NCBI GenBank assembly: GCA_029204225.1
Contig: CM055095.1
Location: forward strand, 77,757,488-77,821,487
DNA length: 64,000 bases
Source: Diphasiastrum complanatum
Taxonomy: Eukaryota; Streptophyta; Lycopodiopsida; Lycopodiales; Lycopodiaceae
Direction of reading: 5' to 3'
Positions 58,761 to 64,000 of this stretch are shown here, piece after piece. The first letter of the stretch is position 1, and each line of letters opens with the position of its first letter. Under the pieces are notes generated by a model. That model ran no database searches. It saw only the letters and a program-made list of their open reading frames with translations, and was not told the origin of the DNA. Both the position numbers and the translations under genes were made by a program.

Positions 58761-59300
58761 TGATTAAGAAGGTTTTGGTTCCTATCCAAACTTCGAATGA
58801 TGTTTTGTCTGAAAGGCCTTTAGTAGAACATCTGCTCTGAGTGAATCAACATATTATCTCCCTCATCACATTCTGGCTTAGGTAAGTACTGTAGGGATGC
58901 ATTCATCTCACCAGTCTCGCATTCCATATCATAAGCACATTTTGAAATCAATTGATTTGGTGATTTCATGGATTTTGTGAGTTTTTGGATTTCTAGCTTT
59001 CTCTCTCTACCCGAGAGCTCTTGATACATTTTCTCTCTCTACTCGAGGAGAGCAGCTTGTTTTTACTTAGATTATTTTTTGAATACTTCCCACACGTGTG
59101 AGTGAGAGTTGGAAGTGATTGAATGCATGTAGTAGTGTGTTTTTGCCATAGGATTCAAGATTGATCTTGAATCTCAATCTAGTCTTGATCTTGGTGCATC
59201 TACACACCTTAGGAGATCACAATTACATGTAGTGGACAGTCCACACGTGTGAAAATCAACATGTTGTATACCTGAGAAAATCCTCTGGCTACAAGTCATG
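58761..59300. other. Unassigned segment with two CACACGTGTG copies
   Basis: No clear coding text. CACACGTGTG at 59091-59100 and 59242-59251 suggests LTR or leader material of a copia element. Confidence 0.35.
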
Positions 59301-59458
59301 CCTTTCTTCTGTTGATGCTTCCATCTACGTTGTACTTGACTTTGAAAATCCATTTACAATCAACTACACTTTTGCTGGCAGGTAATTTGACAATCGTCCA
59401 TGTTTGGTTCTTGATAAGAAATGAATACTCTTTATCCATAGCTCTTAACTCTATCTTC
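59301..59458 (-). pseudogene. Inverted copia RT N-terminal fragment within C8
   Basis: Minus text KNQTWTIVKLPASKSVVDCK, then WIFKVKYNVDGSINRRKA, the start of copia RT. It lies upstream (minus sense) of the integrase fragment, the reverse of normal order, so the block is rearranged. Confidence 0.75.
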
Positions 59459-59816
59459 CACTAAATCAGAGTATATCGCAGCCTCTCAAGCTACAAAGGA
59501 AGCAATTTGCTTGAGGAACTTACTTTCAGATATCGATCTAAATCAATATGCTCCGACGATATTATTTTGTCATAATCAAAGTGTCATCGCTTTATCAGCC
59601 AACCCTAGATTTCATTCCAGGAGTAAGCACATTGAACTAAAGTATAATTTCATCATAAGCAAATTTCTCAACGAAGAGGTCACATTGCAGTACTGTAGAA
59701 CGCAAGATATGATAGCATATGTTTTTACTAAAGCATTAAGTTTGGAGTCACACAGAAGATTTTGTGTAGAACGAAGTTTTAAGTCAAGGCATTCAAGAAT
59801 TCAAATTAAGGGGGAG
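59459..59816 (+). pseudogene. C8 RNase H (partial)
   Basis: KSEYIAASQATKEAICLRNL, CHNQSVIALSANPRFHSRSK, HIELKYNFI and AYVFTKALS. Begins abruptly at the inversion joint. Ends with a purine tract AAGGGGGAG before the LTR. Confidence 0.8.
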
Positions 59817-60640
59817 TGTTGGATATTCTCCTTCTTACCAATTGACTAATCGGTTTTTAGTCTTCATCCATTGTTTATCCAGTTTTGCGAATTTCTTCGT
59901 GTGTTTACATAGTCTGCAGAATTACAAGTGTTTCTACACAGTCTGTAGAATTACACAGAGTTTACGATAGTATCACATTTTTTGCCTGACAAAAATCTCG
60001 TGTAAAATTACAGTGTCGCATTTCGCTTTTTCTAAAGAGCCTCAAATGTTAAGGAAATGACTTTGGCAAAGTGTGGGACAATCCTAAATGAGATTTAAGG
60101 GCACCTTCGTCTTTTTTCGCAAAAATCCGACAGTGTCGCCTGTGGCTGTTTTAGTTCATTTCTTTAGAGCAACAATTTTGGTTCATTTATGCAGACAGAA
60201 CGTTTACGACCAATTTCACCGCTTATCAACAATCAATGATAAAGACTGGATGGATGCCAACTGATCACCAGCCAACTGGTGATCGCATTTGAAGTATAAA
60301 TAGCTGTTCATATTCATACAGTTGAATCATCTGAAATTCATTGAAAATCAGAAGCATTTGAATAGTTAGCTATCTCTCTCTCTCTCAAGCCTGTGAGCTT
60401 GAACACTCCTGAGCATTCTAGCCCACTTCTTAGAGTTGTTTTAGAGATTGCTATTGCGCTACTGCTTATCAACATTGAGCATTAATTCAGACTTTCATTT
60501 TAGCCACTCAGAGATAGCATAGAGTACGCGGCTTCGATTCAAAACTTATTGTACTCATTTACTTCTGTACTGAATCAATACTATCCTTCATTGCGTTCAG
60601 CTTTCATCTCAGAATTTATGCATTTTTGTATTTTTTCACA
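59817..60640 (+). repeat. C8 3' LTR (end approximate)
   Basis: Starts TGTTGGATATTC right after the polypurine tract. TATA box TATAAATAG near 60296. A candidate end TTTTTTCACA lies at 60640. No 5' copy found, so the right border is inferred. Confidence 0.55.
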
Positions 60641-61590
60641 ACAAATTCACGAACAATTTGCGACTAATTATTTGTCTAATAATTTTCAATGCTTGATTGT
60701 TTGGCTACGTAATCACTGTAGTAATGAAAATTTCAAAGTTAGTTACTATAGGTTTAAACATGATTTCTATCACTATTGTCTTGTTTGAAATTGATAGGCA
60801 TAGTCATGCATTGGAAAGATGAAGATTGTTTATTCCGCCATGCACGAAAGGTTTTCTTTCTAGACACACGAATTATTTTTATTCGTTTCTTTTTGAGCTA
60901 GACCTATCTTTTGCACACCACTTTCTGACACGGCCATCCTCGATTGTTCGGCCATCCTCAACCATCAACAACTATTTGGCCATCTTCGATTGTTCGGCTA
61001 TTCTCGATAATTCGGCCACCACTGACCATCAAATCAAATACGATAGTTCGGCCATCCTCGAACAATCGGCCACAATCTAATTGACAGCAAACCATCAAGT
61101 ACACGGTATCACGACCGGATAGAATCTCCAAATATTGTCCAATGGCAACTGACAACAATACGTAGTGCCTTAACCTAATTGTAAAGAACAAATTAACCAT
61201 TTTTTTTTAATTAGTTAGCCATGTGTATATATACAACAACTTATCAGTTGTTCGGTTAGCTGAATCATCTATTCATCATGATCAATTGATCATCTAGAAC
61301 GCAATTGTTTTGTTTTTTCTCTCTGTTATCATAGAGAGTATTGTCTCATGAAGAACACGTCTCTATCTACATTCAGATTGTGTTTTCTACACGACTAATC
61401 TATTGATGTTCCAATAATCTAGGTTGTGTATGCTGAAGTTTACTTCACTTATGTCAAATATATTCATGCTCACAGATAAACTTATTCGTAGATTAAAACT
61501 ATTCATATGACTGATAGCTCATGTCGATTTATCGCTCTAATTACCGCATCTAAAACGCTTCCGCAAAGCTAAATTTGAAACCAAGATAGT
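60641..61590. other. Unassigned stretch with TTCGGCCATCCTCGA repeats and a TATA-like site
   Basis: At 60935-61078 about eight imperfect TTCGGCCATCCTCGA / CGATTGTTCGGCC units occur. Near 61225 TGTATATATACAAC is followed by TCAGTTGTTCGG and GCTGAATCATCT, an arrangement like the C8 LTR promoter. This may be an old LTR. No gene. Confidence 0.4.
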
Positions 61591-61599
61591 CATGCATGG

Positions 61600-62020
61600 C
61601 TATGGAATTAACTGCCCCAATCCAGGGACTTCAAAACTGTGGTCAAGTAAGGCATCGAAGCAAGCTAGGTGTTGGGCTCTAGAGGAGTGGACACATGAGT
61701 TGTCCATGAAAATCTCAAGGAATTTTCGTAGAAAATCCCTTAAGACACAGCTCATCACGCGTTGGAAGGTGTTGGGAGCATTGCACAATCCAAATGGCAT
61801 CACTCTGTAGGCGTACGTTTCCCACTCAGTGGAGAATGCGGTTTTGTGCTGATCTTCTAGGGCTATCTACCTGGTTATAGCCACTAAACCTATCTAAAAA
61901 GCAATAGGCTTCTGCTCAAGCTATTTTATCTCTAACACATTTTTTCTTGTTGGTTACCGAGTTGAGCTTCTTGTAGTCCACACAGATTCTAAGTTTTTTG
62001 TTTTTCTTAGGCGATACCCA
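61600..62020 (-). pseudogene. G5: gypsy reverse transcriptase fragment
   Basis: Minus strand: KNKKLRICVDYKKLNSVT, FLDRFSGYNQV, VMPFGLCNAPNTFQRVM and the catalytic region FMDNSCVHSS, where YxDD has become FMDN. Stops interrupt it. Confidence 0.8.
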
Positions 62021-62029
62021 GTCATGTGT

Positions 62030-62560
62030 GTTCCATCTCCTAGATGAATCCTACATTGACAAGCACTATCAGGATCGCATCCACCATGCAATCTCTTAAT
62101 CCGTTCGATATAGTCACACAATAATTCATTTTTCTTATCCATGCGGATACGTCCTAATTGTAGGAAGGGATCGAAGAGGAAGTGGGTGGTTTTAAAAAGG
62201 GTGATGAACTCAGCTTGTAAGGTATTCCAATCGCCTCGTTCATTTTGCTCAAGATTGAAATCCCAATGTCTCGTGGTATCGGTTAGGCACAAATTAAAAT
62301 ATCTTAATAGCTCTTGCGGGTTGTCGTCTCCATAAGCTCTACATGCCTGAGCTCTTGCGGGTTGTTGTCTTTATAGGCTCTACATGCTTGAGTGTAGATT
62401 TGCAAAACTCTTCATGGATCTCCCTTTCCATAAAATCTTGGGAGGTCGATTTTGGAAAGTTCCAGACTACGTGGGGTATAAATGGCCTTGGATTGTCCAT
62501 TGGGGTAGATCTACGTCAGCTGGTTCGTGAAGTATCTCGATAGGTATGTTGACAAACTCC
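62030..62560 (-). pseudogene. G5: gypsy gag fragment fused to RT
   Basis: Minus strand: RHWDFNLEQNERGDWNTLQA, EFITLFKTTHFLFDPFLQLG, DYIERIKRLHGGCDPDSACQ, resembling G1 gag (VRDYIERFKRL). RT text begins right after, so zinc motifs, protease and linker were lost in one deletion. A short near-duplicate (CTGAGCTCTTGCGGGTTGT) occurs at 62310-62370. Confidence 0.7.
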
Positions 62561-62699
62561 TCAAGATCAGGGGGATCCAGAATGAATAATCTCCTACAAG
62601 ATCTAATATGCATACACATAAACGAGAAGTGTGGCTATTTTCTATTTATTTTCCATCAAATATTTTTGTGAAAACCTGTCAATAGAATAATCAAGGAGC

Positions 62700-63640
62700 A
62701 GTCGGATGTTCTTGATATCTTGACCATCGAGGAATATGTATCGAACTAGTCGATACCATATCTCTGAGTTTAACCTTTCGCGACAAGTCGAGCTTTGTAT
62801 CTTCTAACACTGCCATCTGATCTTAGCTTCTTCTTGTATACCCATTTATAGTCAACTTTCTTCTTTTCTTCAGGTAGTGGTTCAAGTGTCCATGCATGAT
62901 TCTGCTTCATTGATTCGATCTCTTCTGACATGGCTTGCTTCCAAAATTTGCCCTCAGGATTCTGGGTTGCTTCCAGATATGTCATTGGTTCCTTAGTGAA
63001 ATTGGGGAATTCAAAGTCTGTGTCTTCACTCGACTGGAGGTTATTGACGAATCTGTCGGGGGGAAGGGGGAAGGGGGGGTGGGGTGGGGGTCTTCGAATT
63101 CTTGTCGACCGTGGTAGCTGCTGCGTTTGTTCTTTGAATTCTTCGACAAGATGATATTTTGTCTCATGTTCTGGAGTTTGTGGTTCGACATCCTAATTCA
63201 ACGTTTGGCCATTCAATTGGCAATATTGAGAAGACTTTGTGGCCGTCTGATTCTCTCACTCCTGGAAATGTCAATTTGTCGAACTTCACATCTCTGCTCA
63301 TCACCACTTTCTTTGAGGTTGGATTGTAAAGTCGATAGATCTGTGAGCTGTTTGAATATCCGATTATCACAGTGTGTATCAACTTTTTGTCCAACTTGTT
63401 TTTTCTCTCTCTTTTGGTATGTGCATGTAGGCTGCACATACGAACACTCGTACATAGGATAGATCGGGCTTCTTACTTGTCCAATTTTGTACGACATCTT
63501 TTTTTCCACTTGTTGTTATCGATCAGTTTTGTAGATGAACTACAACTACACTTGCTTCAGCCCAAAATTGACTTGGCATTTGTGCTTGTGCCATCATGCA
63601 CTTTGCTCCTTTCACAAAGGTTCTGTTTTGTAGTCGAGCA
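62700..63640 (-). pseudogene. C9a: copia integrase-RT fragment (C4-like family)
   Basis: Minus strand, from high to low coordinates: GAKCMMAQAQMPSQFWAEAS (integrase), YNPTSKKVVMSRDVKFDKL, then RT start HAWTLEPLPEEKKKVDYKWV, YKARLVAKG. It parallels C4 (ETWTLEPLPENRKIINCKW). Frames change repeatedly; a C-rich run interrupts the linker. Confidence 0.8.
63058..63090 (+). other. G-run tract, potential G-quadruplex
   Basis: Runs of 6, 5, 7, 4 and 5 G separated by AA, AA, T and T. It fits the G-quadruplex pattern with very short loops and lies inside a decayed copia linker. Confidence 0.8.
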
Positions 63641-64000
63641 TCTGTTCTGAATATAAGCTGGAGTGGAAAAAATTTTAGCCCAAAAGAACTTAGACAGTGC
63701 GCGTGAGCAAGCATACACTAAGGTTCGACTAAGGTTCAATTCTTTCTCACAACAAGTCCATTCAATTGAGGCAAATAAGAAGTAATAATGTGTTGCTCAA
63801 TGCCTTTGCTAAGACAATACTCCTTGAATTCAGTTGAGATGTATTCTCCACTATTGTCTGACCTCGGTGCTTTGATTATTTTACCAGTTTTGAGTTTCGC
63901 ATGTTTTTTGAATTGTCTAAAGAGATTGAAATTCTCCAATTTCTGCTTAAAATAAACAACTGTTCTTTGTGAAAAATAGACAAATTTAGCTTGATTGATT
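63641..64000 (-). pseudogene. C9b: copia integrase fragment, runs off the window
   Basis: Minus strand: APRSDNSGEYISTEFKEYCL, SYLPQLNGLVVRKN, then FWAKIFSTPAYIQN. Its text meets C9a at the same integrase position (near 63635), so two different copia integrases are spliced together there. Confidence 0.75.

Noticed and set aside
60826-61080. Open frame with repeated SAIL/SATI text
   Set aside because: Arises from the TTCGGCC repeat cluster; no independent coding support.

Overview
This window looks like nuclear DNA of a land plant. It has one intron-containing housekeeping gene, the nuclear gene for mitochondrial ribosomal protein L22 (uL22m), set in a dense graveyard of LTR retrotransposons. 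I see no bacterial operon, rRNA, tRNA, CRISPR array or prophage. All assignments were made by reading the sequence by eye; no alignment or database search was run. Element names (C = Ty1/copia, G = Ty3/gypsy) are mine.

Layout. 1-3.57 kb: 5'-truncated copia C1 (minus) with a long open gag-pol frame. 4.5-15.57 kb: decayed gypsy G1 (plus), split by the non-autonomous copia-family element C2 (6011-11196, minus). C2 carries no pol but has a tandemly duplicated module of unknown function. 15.57-16.3 kb: copia scraps. 16.3-25.8 kb: retroelement-poor island with the L22 gene (minus, coding exons between 22787 and 18982). 25.8-26.45 kb: tail of a chromovirus with chromodomain. 26.8-42.4 kb: a nested stack in which copia C3 (28246-34356) sits in gypsy G2 (26843-37848), G2 sits in copia C4 (37849-41643), and C4 abuts an older copia fragment, C5. 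42.4-45.2 kb: truncated copia C6, same LTR family as C2, with a 335-bp insert. 46.1-56.4 kb: a gypsy gag scrap, then gypsy G3 (minus, gag but no visible pol, microsatellite-bearing LTRs) split by the copia C7 (48813-54673). C7 has identical-looking LTRs, a perfect target duplication and one intact 1316-codon gag-pol frame. 56.4-64 kb: mosaic gypsy and copia fragments (G4, C8, G5, C9).

How the parts relate. C7 is the only element that looks autonomous. C1 and C7 belong to related families. C2 and C6 share LTR and leader sequence, so C2 may have depended on C6-like elements for mobilisation. G1, G2, G3 and G5 share related gag or polyprotein sequence, and G2 and G3 have primer-binding sites complementary to the 3' end of tRNA-Asp. 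Most copia elements use the initiator tRNA-Met site. A 10-bp palindrome, CACACGTGTG, recurs 13 times, mostly in copia LTRs of different families. The L22 gene has five in-phase coding exons with GT-AG introns and an Arg-rich N-terminal presequence, and appears intact.
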